Assembly: GCA_018398575.1 (NCBI GenBank)
Contig: JAGTXZ010000018.1
Span: forward strand, 3,658,001-3,722,000
DNA length: 64,000 nt
Direction: 5' to 3'
From: Ampelomyces quisqualis
Lineage: Eukaryota > Ascomycota > Dothideomycetes > Pleosporales > Phaeosphaeriaceae
In this document: one piece after another, positions 43,921 through 54,034 of the stretch
How the letters are laid out: each line of letters opens with the position of its first letter
How positions within the stretch are numbered: position 1 is the first letter of the stretch
Notes under the pieces: generated by a model
Seen by the model: only the letters and a program-made list of their open reading frames with translations
Told to the model about the DNA's origin: nothing
The model's database searches: none
Program-made: the position numbers and the translations under genes

Positions 43921-44631
43921 TCAACTCAACCCCGCCACAACCCCAACAAACCGAAACGTCAACCCACAATACTCCTCCCCCGCCCCAAACTCAATCTTAC
44001 ACCTGCACACCTCATACCCCTCGCCCTGGTACTCCCTCAACTTATCTTCCTCCTCCTTGGTCTCCACGATATACATCTTCCCTTTGACCATGTCGCTTCT
44101 CCCCGCATCCACCAACGCCTTCTTCTCTCCCCACATCCTGATTTCCCCACCACACACCACCGCATCTCTCATGTCCGCCATCTCTTCTACCCCGAGCACC
44201 TCGCCCAGCTTCCCCTCCTCTGCCAGTCCCCCGTATAAAAAGTATTTCGCCGGCCACTGATTCTGTTTTGGAATCGTCATCAACCTCCCTCCCAGTGCTT
44301 CGATGTGATCCAGCCGCTTTTCAGACGGCGCGGGGAGAGCGATGAAGACGCCCTTGCGCCGCCCGAGGAATCTGCGGATTATGTTGCGCGTAGCCAGATC
44401 GATGATTGCGAAGCGGTGCGACGAGTTGCCCGTGCTATGCACCGGTGGTGGACGCCGAAGACGCGCCATGATTTGGATGTGGCAGGGGAGAGGAATCGTG
44501 GGGCTTAGGAGGAAGAGGAAGTATGGTGTAGTGGTCATTTTTGTTGTGGTTTCGTTGGTGGTGTTGGTGGTGTTGTTGGGATCAGTGTTGGTGACCGTGC
44601 TGGTAGACACTGTCTGGGACATGGTGGTCAA
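43921..44631 (-). CDS. AIG2-like / gamma-glutamylcyclotransferase-fold protein
   Basis: Single exon, 236 aa. After a Thr/Asn-rich N-terminus of about 55 residues and an Arg-rich stretch, the fold begins. YFLYGGLAEEGKLGEVLGVE corresponds to the family's YxxYGTL motif; the glycine-for-threonine change (GGL for GTL) is notable. The order of later blocks (MRDAVVCGGEIRMWG, ALVDAG, VKGKMYIVETKEEEDKLREYQGEGYEVCRC) fits AIG2-like proteins. The fold includes enzymes that cleave gamma-glutamyl peptides to pyroglutamate, but many members have no known reaction. The first Met may not be the true start; a Met at residue 56 would give a core-only protein. It diverges from the rhomboid gene with a 376-bp shared promoter. 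Confidence 0.75.
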   Translation of the reverse strand: MTTMSQTVSTSTVTNTDPNNTTNTTNETTTKMTTTPYFLFLLSPTIPLPCHIQIMARLRRPPPVHSTGNSSHRFAIIDLATRNIIRRFLGRRKGVFIALPAPSEKRLDHIEALGGRLMTIPKQNQWPAKYFLYGGLAEEGKLGEVLGVEEMADMRDAVVCGGEIRMWGEKKALVDAGRSDMVKGKMYIVETKEEEDKLREYQGEGYEVCRCKIEFGAGEEYCGLTFRFVGVVAGLS

Positions 44632-45007
44632 GAGTATTACCCTCGCAACTCGGGATGTGTAGATTGGAAAGTGTGTTTGAGACGTAGAGGACTGACTGCC
44701 AAGTGCAAGACACTGTCAGCTTTATATCGACTGTGTTCATCTTCCCGTGGGACCTAAATTGTATATTAAGAATTGTTGGGGTTGATCCCCTCCTGCGTCT
44801 CATGGTTCAGGTCTCGGTACCAATGGATGCCAGTGTATTTTTTGAACAGTTTGTTACATCCAAGTTGTACTTGCACTGTACATATGTAGGACTCCACACT
44901 AGAGTTGCTGATTGGCTGATCACTGTCACGTGCTCTGGCGTCTCGCAAAAATCTCAAAGGTGTCGCGTCTAGCTTTCGCCTTGTCACGTCGTAACCAGAA
45001 TCCCATC

Positions 45008-46364
45008 ATGTCTTATGTTGTGATTGCCGGCCAGCTGCGCTCACGATGCCCTCTCCAACCAGCAACATGCAAACCTTCGCATGTTTCTCGCGCCATTTTG
45101 ATGGTTCGTTGTGCTTCAAGTGGTGAGCGGCCTCCCAAGCCTCCAATACCTGGCGAACCCATGATTCGAAAAAGCCTTGAACGAGTAACTCGCAAGCGCA
45201 AAGTAGACTCTTCTAAGCAAGCCTTACCATTTTTGAACAACTTGATCATCAAAAAGGGCACTCCGTCATCTAGCCTCAACAACGGCCCTACCAAGGTAGT
45301 TGAAGGTAGTCCCTCCAAATTCATACCCTCCGGACGACCTGAGAGGGGCCAGAATGGCAAGGCGTCCAGCACAGTTGAGATCGATGACAAGGCGTCCAAC
45401 ACAGTTGAGATCGATGACAAGGCGTCCAACACAGTTGAGATCGATGACAAGGAGATCGCAATCCAAAAGGAGATCATGAGTAATCGACGAAAGGTTCTCT
45501 GGCCAGGCATCTGGACATTCTTTGCTGTCGCCGGAACCTGTGGCACCCTCGCATACCTGGACGCGAGATCTAGCGCAAATAACCCATCCTCGGAAAAAGA
45601 ACTCCCTGACCGGATCAAAATTCCGCAGCCTTGGTATCTTACGCCTAGTGTGATTAAGGAGGGAATTAAAGCAGGCTTGCAAGAAATCGACAAACTTACC
45701 ATCGGTATCGTGGCTGCATGTATTGCGATCCACTTCCTCAAGAAGTCCCCACTGCCAATATGGGAGAAGCTCATTCACATTACTGGCGAAAAGAAGTATA
45801 CAGCATTCACTTACCCATATGTACATGCAACATGGTCGCATTTGGCGCGGAACATGTGGGCACTATGTTGGTTCCTGCCCGGCGTCGTGCACGCATTCGA
45901 AGGCGATTTATGTCACGCGGCGGCTTTCTTCACCACCGTTCCGCTCATCACCAGTTACCTGACACATTTCGTCTTTCGTTGGGGCAACGTGCCTGGCTTG
46001 CCCTTGAACATGGGCTCGAGCGGAGCAATATCAGCGCTTATAGGAGTCTTTTGCGTCACGTATCCAGACGAGAAAATCTGGGTGGCAGAATCCGCTGTGT
46101 TTCGGATTGACGCGAAATACTACGCGGCCCTGTTTGCTGCATTGCAGCTCAATGGTTTGCTAAGCTCGAGCACGGTCGGCGCTCGCCCAGCGTTCATTGC
46201 AAGTTCCACCACGAGTCTTCTCTTACAATGCTAACAATGTCAAGGTTCACGCTATCAGTATGATGATGGGTGGCGCTTACGCCTACTTTGACGGAAAAGA
46301 CAAAATCTGGAAGCCTTTGGTAGCGTGCTTCGCCAAAGGAGAGGACAAGTCCGCGCAGCCCTAA
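45008..46364 (+). CDS. PCP1: Mitochondrial rhomboid-family intramembrane serine protease
   Basis: Two exons, 45008-46198 and 46245-46364, give 436 aa. The N-terminus is Arg-rich and lacks acids, as a mitochondrial presequence. Residues about 118-147 are a threefold repeat of KASNTVEIDD. A membrane helix (GIWTFFAVAGTCGTLAYLD) precedes the rhomboid core. The catalytic serine lies in NMGSSGAISALIG (G-x-S-G). The catalytic histidine is in the second exon, in VHAISMMMGGAYAYF. The intron 46199-46244 begins GCAAGT, a GC-AG intron of 46 nt with branch CTAAC, and is the only splice that restores frame to the histidine helix. Yeast Pcp1 cleaves cytochrome c peroxidase and Mgm1 in the inner membrane. 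Without the splice the frame would end at 46234 and lose the catalytic His. Confidence 0.86.
45359..45450 (+). repeat. 30-bp coding minisatellite in the rhomboid gene, three copies
   Basis: The unit starts AAGGCGTCCAACACAGTTGA and encodes the decapeptide KASNTVEIDD. Three copies follow one another with a single-base difference in the first, so the repeat is in frame and nearly perfect. Confidence 0.88.
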
Positions 46365-46967
46365 TACATCGTCATCACTGCGCACGCGTGAGCCGACTTT
46401 GGAGAAACCTGTCGTGGCCTCTGCGTACGGTCGCAATGAAGCGAGAATGTACGGAGCCGCCAATCTTCTCGTCAACATTCTTCTCTGCTGTCCAGGCTGG
46501 ATACCTGGTGCTGGTCCATCATCAGCAAAACGGACAAGCATCCTGCTTCTATGGGTGCATCGGATGGCACGAGATGCTGAACCAGATCAGGAGGAAGATT
46601 AAATGTCAAGGGGGGATATGAGTGCTTGTAACATATGCTGTAATTGAGCGAGTTCTTGGTGCTGAGACGCACTTTCTCTATCATAATTTTGACCGCTTTG
46701 TCGCATGAACACCAAGCCCTCCCCAGCGAAACCCTACCAAAAGCCCGTAGTGCCGTGTTTTCCTTGTGGAGGAGTTTCGCAATGCTAGTTCGCCAAGACG
46801 TACATCTTGAGACGATGCTGCGGTCCAGTACCCTGATGGCCCACAACAATTACCATCCGAAGGACATCAAGGTACTGCCACATCTCGCCTACACCCCTCC
46901 GCCATCATTGTTCCACACTGGACAAAATTCATATTCGCGATTAGCCGTTAAACGACCTCACGAAAAC
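46365..46967. other. Intergenic region upstream of RPS29
   Basis: About 0.6 kb with no recognised gene. An open frame from 46644 runs in frame into the first exon of RPS29 but has no family similarity ahead of it. Confidence 0.4.
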
Positions 46968-47248
46968 ATGTCCCACGACGCAGTATATTACTCACGCCCA
47001 CGCACCTACGGCAAAGGCTCGCGCAACTGGTTCGCATACACATTCGCTCGCGCACCCAGCAATTCCAGCGACTGACAAGCATAGTGTCGTGAACGGCGAG
47101 AGGAAGAAGTCGGGTCTGATTCGCAAGTATGGGCTGAACATGAGCCGTCAGGCGTTTCGGGAGAAGGCGGCGGATATGGGCTGGGTCAAGGTATGGTCAA
47201 AAGCTTTGGGCGGGATGGTATGGCATTAACAAAGACCAGTACCGCTGA
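46968..47248 (+). CDS. RPS29: 40S ribosomal protein S29 (uS14) with degenerate zinc site
   Basis: Three exons (46968-47029, 47085-47190, 47240-47248) give 58 aa. The protein begins MSHDAVYYSRPRTYGKGSRN, continues through SGLIRKYGLN and RQAFREKAADMG and ends WVKYR, the standard S29 pattern. The last exon is just TAC CGC TGA. Canonical S29 has two Cys pairs that bind zinc; here only the first Cys (residue 21) is present, the second, third and fourth positions being non-Cys (for example MSRQAF instead of ICRQCF), and there are two extra residues in the first loop. The first intron starts GTTCGC, an unusual donor, but its branch point (CTGAC) and acceptor are good. S29 sits in the small-subunit head. 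The coherent splice pattern and complete C-terminus argue against a pseudogene. Confidence 0.83.
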
Positions 47249-47708
47249 AGGACGACACGACGGAGATATTGAAGGCACAGTGAACCGCACATCATGGAAA
47301 AGTCAAGTGAAGAACGACATTGATGTCAACCAAATTCCTTGAATGTCTGCAACGATAAATTCCACGTCGCCATACAAAATCTCAATCCACATCTTCTTCT
47401 CCCAAGTCTCCCCATTTGCCACTCAGCATTCACTCCTTGTCTGGTCTTTTTGTCTCAAGCTATAGAGTACATACACACTGCATGTTGCACGAAACAGAAA
47501 AAGGTCCCGCGAGCGATTCTCTCGTCACGGAAGCAATGGTTCTCCAGCACTAGGGCGTATTGGTCGCTTTCACTTCACAACCTCCTTCGCACGTGATCAC
47601 CACCTTCGTGACCTCTTCGCCGCGCCGCCTCTCAACGCACGCGACCTTGGTGGCATTTACTTCTAGCCGCCCTGCAAGACGTAATCGTAAAGGCTGCGAC
47701 GCGTCGCT
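47249..47708. other. Intergenic region
   Basis: About 0.46 kb with no recognised gene; includes the promoter of the following gene. Confidence 0.35.
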
Positions 47709-48412
47709 ATGAACACCTCCGGCAGCTACAACGGCAACCTCGCGCTCGTAACTCTAGGAGCAGATTTAGGCTTGAGTCCCACTGCGCTCAAAACTGCGCT
47801 AGAAGACGCTCACGACCTCCTGCAGCTTTATGGCAACCCCAACCTCGCCCTCCACATGGCGCTTGCTCGGCTTGGAAATAAGATTGACGGACAAGTCCTC
47901 TACGCAAAGCTGAGCACTTTCCGCAGGCTCTTTTCAGGCATCCTCAGTGACGCGACAGGTATGGCAGACGTGCGCTACAATCCTGTCTAGATACTAATGA
48001 ACCAGCTTCTCCGGCGATTCCTCAACCTGTAGCGTCGCAGCTACGCTCGAATCCGTATCGTACAATTGGCTATACTCCCTCGGATCGAGCTGTGCTGCCA
48101 GTACAGTACACTCCGAATGCAATGTCATGGCAAGCTGGTCAACGTGATACGCGAATGATGTCGCCGCAGCAATCAACACCATCACCTTACAACTCTGACG
48201 GTGGTTACCATAACCCGCAGAGACCAACTCAGCAGCAATCCACTCCGTCATCCCATCACATTCATGATTCGTTTGCGCAGCCTCTGCCGCATGACTACAA
48301 CAACCAGGATCACGAGCAGGCCACATGGTATCAGCAGCAATTAGGAGGTGACGTGGAGGGCTACAATAACAGCGGTTCCGATCTGCTCCATATGTTCGGG
48401 AGGATTGTCTAG
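47709..48412 (+). CDS. Uncharacterised Gln/Ser-rich protein
   Basis: Two exons, 47709-47958 and 48006-48412, are joined in phase 1 across a 47-nt intron (GTATGG...CCAG, branch CTAAT) and give 218 aa. Residues 1-83 are helical and leucine-rich (LGLSPTALKTALEDAHDLLQLYGNP). The remainder is rich in Gln, Ser, Pro, Asn and Tyr, probably disordered, and ends DLLHMFGRIV. I do not recognise a family. No signal peptide or membrane helix is present. A regulatory or RNA-associated protein is conceivable from composition but not supported further. Confidence 0.68.
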
Positions 48413-48911
48413 CGTCTAGCAGGCTGACCTGCGTGGTTGTTGCGGAAGTCTGGTTGCTTTTGCGATTACCCCAAAGTCGGCCGAAGCACTCTCTACATTT
48501 CCCATGTACAATCAAAATGGTTCTCTGTATCGTTTAGATAGATTATGCACGATGAGTCTATTATCTGCTCATACATCTAGCATGGACGCGTGCTCGCCAT
48601 AGCAAACTCAAGGTGACTGCGAATAAAGTCTCTGCAAACTTTTCTTAATCTTCTGTCTTTACCTCGCAGTGTCAAAGTGTAGCCGCATGTCAAGGTTGTT
48701 TGCCCTGGTCATGCTCACTTTAAATTTGTTATATACTAGTCACCGGACCTATAGCAGTTGAGCTTCAGCTTTGGTTGCTGGAGGACATAAACCCCGGTCT
48801 GTCCCCGCCAGACTCTCTTTCCACAGCTTTCTGTATCAACTCCTTTATTCAACTCTTTAGATTCATTCCTTCAATCAACCCCTATATCCTGCCATCAACA
48901 TCATCTACAAG
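48413..48911. other. Intergenic region
   Basis: About 0.5 kb with no recognised gene or repeat; it includes the promoter of the next gene. Confidence 0.35.
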
Positions 48912-49848
48912 ATGTCTGAAGAATACGTGGACGAGTGGCCCACCGACGAGTACCCCAACGCTCGCCCGACACGTGATTATCCCGAACAGTACAAGGAGGC
49001 TTTCGATCGCTGGATCGCTCAGAACGCTGCTGCGGGAGAGCATGAGGGTAAGCTAACACTACACACAATTTCATGTAGCTACCTAAACTAACTTGAGCAG
49101 CCGCCCAAGCTGCAACCTCCTCCTCTTCAACAGCTCCATACACTAGGTATGGTCCGTACCTCACCAGCTTCCCTCCAACTGGCCAAAGCAGTAAGTTGCT
49201 CTCCTCATAGATATGAGTAGTCTCCACGCTAAAATATCCATTCAACAGGTTCACCTCCCCATGCCCAGCTCAGCAGCCTTCCGAGCTTCGCCCTCGGTAA
49301 CGAGCATCATGCCGAGTACTTGCGAAGAAACCAGACTGATATATATTATCTAGCATCTCCTCGGCAAACCCAGCGTGCAGATCCTCAAGGCGTCGCAACC
49401 GGTACGACTATTTTTTTTTTCTAGAATTACGTCGAGACACCTGGCTAACACATGTTTCGCAGCTCCTCCTCGCAACACGCGACGTGGAAGCGACAACTAT
49501 GCTGCGTCTTCGAGCTACACCAAAGCTGTCCCCACCCTCTCCGATCCATCTGGATCTACGGCTCGCCCATCAACTCCCAGAAACGTGTCCGTGGAGGCTA
49601 CGTCTACGCCGACCAAGACCTCGCGGTTGAAAAAACTCAACATCAAGCTTGATCCAGGTTTCGTTTGGGACCGCGAGAGCTTGGCCCTGTTGTGCCGCTG
49701 GAAAGACGTTATGAAGAAGGGCATGTACGTTGCGGTCGAGTCGGGTGAGTTTCCGGGCCACACGAAGAGCTCGCTTGATCACGCCTGGTTGACGAGAAGG
49801 CAGGAGGCGAGGAAAGCATATGCCGACATGATGAAGCAGTTGGAGTAG
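48912..49848 (+). CDS. Uncharacterised acidic-N-terminal protein, four exons
   Basis: Exons 48912-49047, 49101-49190, 49249-49401 and 49463-49848 give 254 aa; all three introns are 53-61 nt, phase 1, with standard ends. The start is strongly supported by an acidic, Tyr-rich N-terminus (MSEEYVDEWPTDEYPNARPT). A Ser/Pro/Thr-rich middle follows. The C-terminal 90 residues are more ordered (LDPGFVWDRESLALLCRWKD and then HAWLTRRQEARKAYADMMKQ) with a likely helical end. No known domain is recognised. A run of ten or so T near 49410 lies within the third intron. Confidence 0.72.
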
Positions 49849-50137
49849 GCGGATGCAAAGGGTGTATTTGGGTTTGAAGCGTGTGGTTATGGACGGAGCT
49901 GACGATACTCAGCCGGATCATGGTGGACGTGGAACAGGGCATAAGATACTGACGACGTCAGGTTGCTATACGTGCTACCAGAAGGCACGATAGAACTGTG
50001 ATCTAGGCACTTGACCAGGTCAAATTTCTAGCCCATCTGAAGAATGTATTGACATGAAAGAAACGTACAAGAAGATAAACCCCTCACAAGGACACCGCAC
50101 AAGGACCCCCACGTCCTACTAATTTCCCACATTGTAT

Positions 50138-51331
50138 CTAGCAAGCAGCACCACCAGCAGGAACGTTGGAGCACTTGGAGCTCTTCTGTCCACCCGTAAT
50201 CTTATTACCCGACCAATTCCAGTTCGAACACGCGCCCTCCGCGCACAAAATATACACATTTGTGCCCTTGGTAGCAACCGTACCAACAACATTCTGAACC
50301 GTCAAATCGATGATCGGCACTCCAGCAGTAGGTGTACCAGTGGGGCTACCGTTCTCGTAGTCCTGCTCAATGACAATGCCGTACTTGGCAATGTTCTGCA
50401 GCGTAATGTCCTTGTATATAACGCCGCTGACTGAGCCTTGAGCATCGTAGACGGTCTTGATGCGCACGCCGTTGTCAGAGTTGGCGATGGTGGAGGAAAG
50501 GATCTTGACGTTCTTGACGGCATTGTCGGAGCGGCCGCCGACGGAACCAATGCTGATGCCGTGGCCGCCAGAGCAGGTGCCGCCAGTAAAGGTGATGTCG
50601 GTTCCGGAATTGACTGCGAGGCAGTCATCCTGGTTTTTGACGTTGGCGTTGGAGATGGTGATGCCAGTGGAGCTGCCGACGTCAAAGGCGTCGGTGTTGT
50701 GGCCGCCGTCCGTCACATCGCCAGCGGAGTTGTCGATGGTGATGTGGTCTAGGGTCAGGTCGGTGGCGGTGTTGATCGAAAATGCCTGAACGGGGGTATT
50801 CTTGACGTTGAGTCCGTTGATACTGGACTGCTTTAGGGAGTGGGCGGAAAAGAACTACTTTGTTAGCAGAAAGTAGTGATTTGAGTGCTCCGAGGCCTAC
50901 CTTTGGCTTCTTCTTGCCTCCGTTGCCGCCCTTGCCATCCCACCATTTGGCGCCATCGCCATCAATGACATGACCACTGGCACCGTTGACAGTAATTTTA
51001 GTGCCAGAGACAGAGATCAAAGGACCCTCCCACTCTTTGTAGCCGAAGGTAGTTGTGCCTTGGAAGGTGACCTGCAAAGCATCAGCTCAGCTCTTCAGCA
51101 AGATCCGAAGTGGCTTACAGTGGTGCCATTCTTGAGATTCGTCAAGTCGAGGGTCGTTCCGGCAGGAACAGTCATGTCTTCGATGGTAATGGCGGTACAA
51201 GAAGCCTTGCCCTTGATAGCAGCTGCAGCATCAGTGAAGGTACAGCTTGTACGAGCGTCCAGGCTCGCGGGCGCGGCAGATACGAGCGCACCAGCACTAA
51301 TAACAAGAGAGAAAAGCTGCACGGCAACCAT
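50138..51331 (-). CDS. Endopolygalacturonase, GH28
   Basis: Three minus-strand exons (51331-51119, 51071-50901, 50854-50138), both introns in phase 0, give 366 aa. A signal peptide (MVAVQLFSLVISAGALVSA) is followed by a short propeptide ending at Arg. The right-handed beta-helix carries all four GH28 catalytic blocks: NTDAFDV, QDDCLAV, GGHGISIGS and RIK (in GVRIKTV). Disulfide-forming cysteines at the C-terminus match fungal endo-enzymes. It cuts alpha-1,4 galacturonan in plant pectin, and such genes are typical of plant-associated Dothideomycetes. The first ATG of the open frame lies 34 codons upstream and would spoil the signal peptide, so 51331 was chosen. Confidence 0.95.
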
Positions 51332-52234
51332 GATTCCGAAGAAGCGAGTAAGAAACTGAGTGAGAGGCTGCAAAAGGGTGGAAAGGAGGAATGAAGAGAC
51401 AAGGTGGTTCGCTGTCTTGTTAGAGCAGCTCACAATGTCTCCTTGTACTTATAGAACGATCGGGAGCACTCAGCGGCGAGAACGGGCTGTCCCAGAGTCA
51501 TGGTGGGTATGAAGTAATTTCTCCGAAGCTTATTTCTCTGGGCGATGCTTGTTGGAGTATTTTTTCCGAACCTTGTTTTTCTGGGCAAGGCTTGTTGTTC
51601 CCATAGATTAAGGGACAATGTGGGGATGATGAGCTAATGTTGGTGGCGTCGATACCCGTGGTGGAGATGTTCTTGTGGCTGCGTCTTTCTACGCAGTGCA
51701 GTGAAGTACCAGACGAAAGAGTCTCAATCTCGCCTGTAATAATATCGAGGGAGTGGCTGGAAAATTCGTACCGAAGACATCCAGAGCGCTCACATACCGA
51801 CTCTCCTTTGAGCCTGCTTCTCAAGTCTCTGTGAAGTTTGGCATGAGAACAAGCTTCTCTCGGAATATGTTTTGCCGCTTCATATTGCGCAAGCACATTG
51901 ACCACTGCTGTGCCAATAGTGGGTTGTTTCTGGTTGATGGAATGTTTGCGACAACAGAGGGGAAGTGTTGATGCGTCGGCAGGGTCGTGGCCGAACATTC
52001 CCGGGGCTTGGACCTTTTGGGGTTAGCGATCACTAGCCACAACATCGGGCTGCAGAGATTCTAGCATACGGAGTACTATGGCAACCATCGTATATACGAT
52101 TACGAGGATACATATTGACTGCCGATACCAACACAACCCAGCGCTGAAATGAAAACCCGAGACACTCGCAATCAATCGCAAACTATTGAGCGCCTGGACA
52201 ATCCCGAGCGCTCCTGTCACTCTCCAACTCCCCC
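51332..52234. other. Intergenic region
   Basis: About 0.9 kb upstream of the polygalacturonase and downstream of the next minus-strand gene. It contains the motif TACGGAGTAC at 52067-52076. No gene is recognised. Confidence 0.4.
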
Positions 52235-54034
52235 CTAAGTGATTACAAACTCCTGCGGGACCGCCTCCCCAAACAACCCCCAAGCCACCCAATTCCTCAC
52301 CAACAGTCTCGCCGTCCACACCATCTGTCTCCTCCCCTTATCCATATCCTCCTTACCTACCTCTCTGACCATGAACGGCCCCTCAACAGTCTTCCCATTA
52401 TAATATGCCAGCCAATCCGCACACCAGAACAGATACAAGCAGCGCGTCCGATAGACCTTGAAATCGTATTGTTTGACATGCATTTGCGGAAATCGACCCC
52501 ACTCCTTCTCCCCGTTGAGGACTTGTCCAAGCGCGCCGACGAACGAGGGTAATGAGTTGAGGACATGGCTGGGGTCAATGAACCCGTCGGTCAGGAGTTC
52601 GTATGCACGCGTTTCGATGGACATAGCTAGTTGCTGCAGCTGGCCGGTGGAGAGTAAGTCGCTCGCTGTATATGGCGAGCCTGTGATGGCTTGTACATAA
52701 TTTTCGAGACGCGCGTAGACAGACTGGCTGGGCATATCGCGAATGAACTTGCGTGCTCGCTCGCGGTGTTTGTCCATGGGATCCTGGGGCAGGAATTCCC
52801 AGCCCAGCGGCAAGTGTATGTCGCGACGCGCTTTGACGCAGAGTAGTCCGAAAAAGTTTTCGGCCGATGGGTGAATGCCAGCAATGATGATATCGTGTTC
52901 TATGGCTAATATATCAGCTGGGATCTTCGCGAGGTTGTCTTCTTTGTAGGCATCTGCTTGTTGTTGGAGCTTTCGGTGTACATCTGAAGCTGGCGAAGGG
53001 TCCATCGGCGCCAATCGGATCTTGGAGAGCTTTTCGGTTATAGCTTGCAAAGATTCAGGGCTTAAGAGCAGTCGCTGGAAGCTATTGCTATATCCTGGGC
53101 CTGGGTTGTTGAGCACTAGCTCAGAGAGCGTGGACGGTGCATCTTCCACTTGCACAGCACCAGCTGGCTCGACTAGCATACGGAGCTCATCATCTGCACT
53201 CTCGAGCTGGAAAGACAATGTGATACTGTTGCGCACGGCGTCACGCTTATCGCTCTGATAAAATAGGGTGGCGTCCTTTGCGTTGTACAGAATAGTGCTT
53301 GCCGTTCCAACTCCGTTGTAGCTAATCAAATCAGCAGATTTGAGAAGTCGACTGTCGCTGCTTTTGCCGCTTTCGAAGATATGATGCGAGCCAGATGTAC
53401 CTCGCAATGCTCCATCGTATTCTTCCCACACAAGTGTGATGCGATGGTCGTCGAAAATGTTGTCGTTGTTACCGTTGTCGCCTTCCATGTGGAAGTTTGC
53501 TAGGTCAGTCGGACTTCTTGACTCGGCTGGAAGCTTCCATTGATGAGCGAAAGCTGTATGAGCGGCATTGATGGGGCCGCCCATGCGATACGCCAGAAGC
53601 GCTATGAGAAGAGGGTGTAGAAGACCATCTTGAATAGACTGCTGCTTCTGGGAGTCGGCGTGCATATCAAGTAGTTTTCCGCCAAAAGCGGCTTCTCCAC
53701 CCAGCATGGTATGCCATGTCTCTCCCAGGGTATGTCCGCTGGAGTCGTATGATCTACCCTCGATGGGTAGGGCAAGCGCTTTTGCATGCTCAAGATTCTC
53801 GGCTAGGACTTTGAATGCTGCTACAAACTTTTCACCAGTTACAGGATATTGGGCTGTTGATTGCAGCGCCTGCAGGATGCTGTCTCTGTAGAGGGCTGAA
53901 CATTCCGTGCCTTGCTGGCTGCATTTAGGTTGAGGTCCCTGTGTGAAACGACGTGAGGCAATTCTGTCAGCCACAAGTATGGTTTGGTTAGCGTTGTGAA
54001 GAGCTATAGTAGCGCTAAAGACTTGATCAGACAT
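52235..54034 (-). CDS. Uncharacterised 599-aa protein
   Basis: A single long minus-strand frame beginning MSDQVFSATIALHNANQTIL at 54034 and ending at 52235; an earlier Met at 54085 is possible but adds only a short hydrophobic-polar leader. The protein is soluble in character, with no signal peptide or membrane helix. Features include HLPLGWEFLPQDPMDKHRERARKF, a helical region around residues 490-540, and several Trp in the C-terminus (WCADWLAYY and VRNWVAWGLFG). I cannot assign a family or reaction. Codon use and length support a real gene. Confidence 0.7.
   Translation of the reverse strand: MSDQVFSATIALHNANQTILVADRIASRRFTQGPQPKCSQQGTECSALYRDSILQALQSTAQYPVTGEKFVAAFKVLAENLEHAKALALPIEGRSYDSSGHTLGETWHTMLGGEAAFGGKLLDMHADSQKQQSIQDGLLHPLLIALLAYRMGGPINAAHTAFAHQWKLPAESRSPTDLANFHMEGDNGNNDNIFDDHRITLVWEEYDGALRGTSGSHHIFESGKSSDSRLLKSADLISYNGVGTASTILYNAKDATLFYQSDKRDAVRNSITLSFQLESADDELRMLVEPAGAVQVEDAPSTLSELVLNNPGPGYSNSFQRLLLSPESLQAITEKLSKIRLAPMDPSPASDVHRKLQQQADAYKEDNLAKIPADILAIEHDIIIAGIHPSAENFFGLLCVKARRDIHLPLGWEFLPQDPMDKHRERARKFIRDMPSQSVYARLENYVQAITGSPYTASDLLSTGQLQQLAMSIETRAYELLTDGFIDPSHVLNSLPSFVGALGQVLNGEKEWGRFPQMHVKQYDFKVYRTRCLYLFWCADWLAYYNGKTVEGPFMVREVGKEDMDKGRRQMVWTARLLVRNWVAWGLFGEAVPQEFVIT

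Noticed and set aside
42738..44087. 449-codon plus-strand frame opposite SEC39
   Set aside because: Antisense shadow of a GC-rich coding region; the sense strand has clear Sec39 homology.
46144..46234. Rhomboid protein ending at 46234
   Set aside because: It would lack the catalytic histidine helix; the GC-AG splice at 46199-46244 restores it.
49408..49425. T-tract as a possible transcription terminator
   Set aside because: It lies inside an intron of a coherent four-exon gene and such a signal has no meaning for RNA polymerase II genes.
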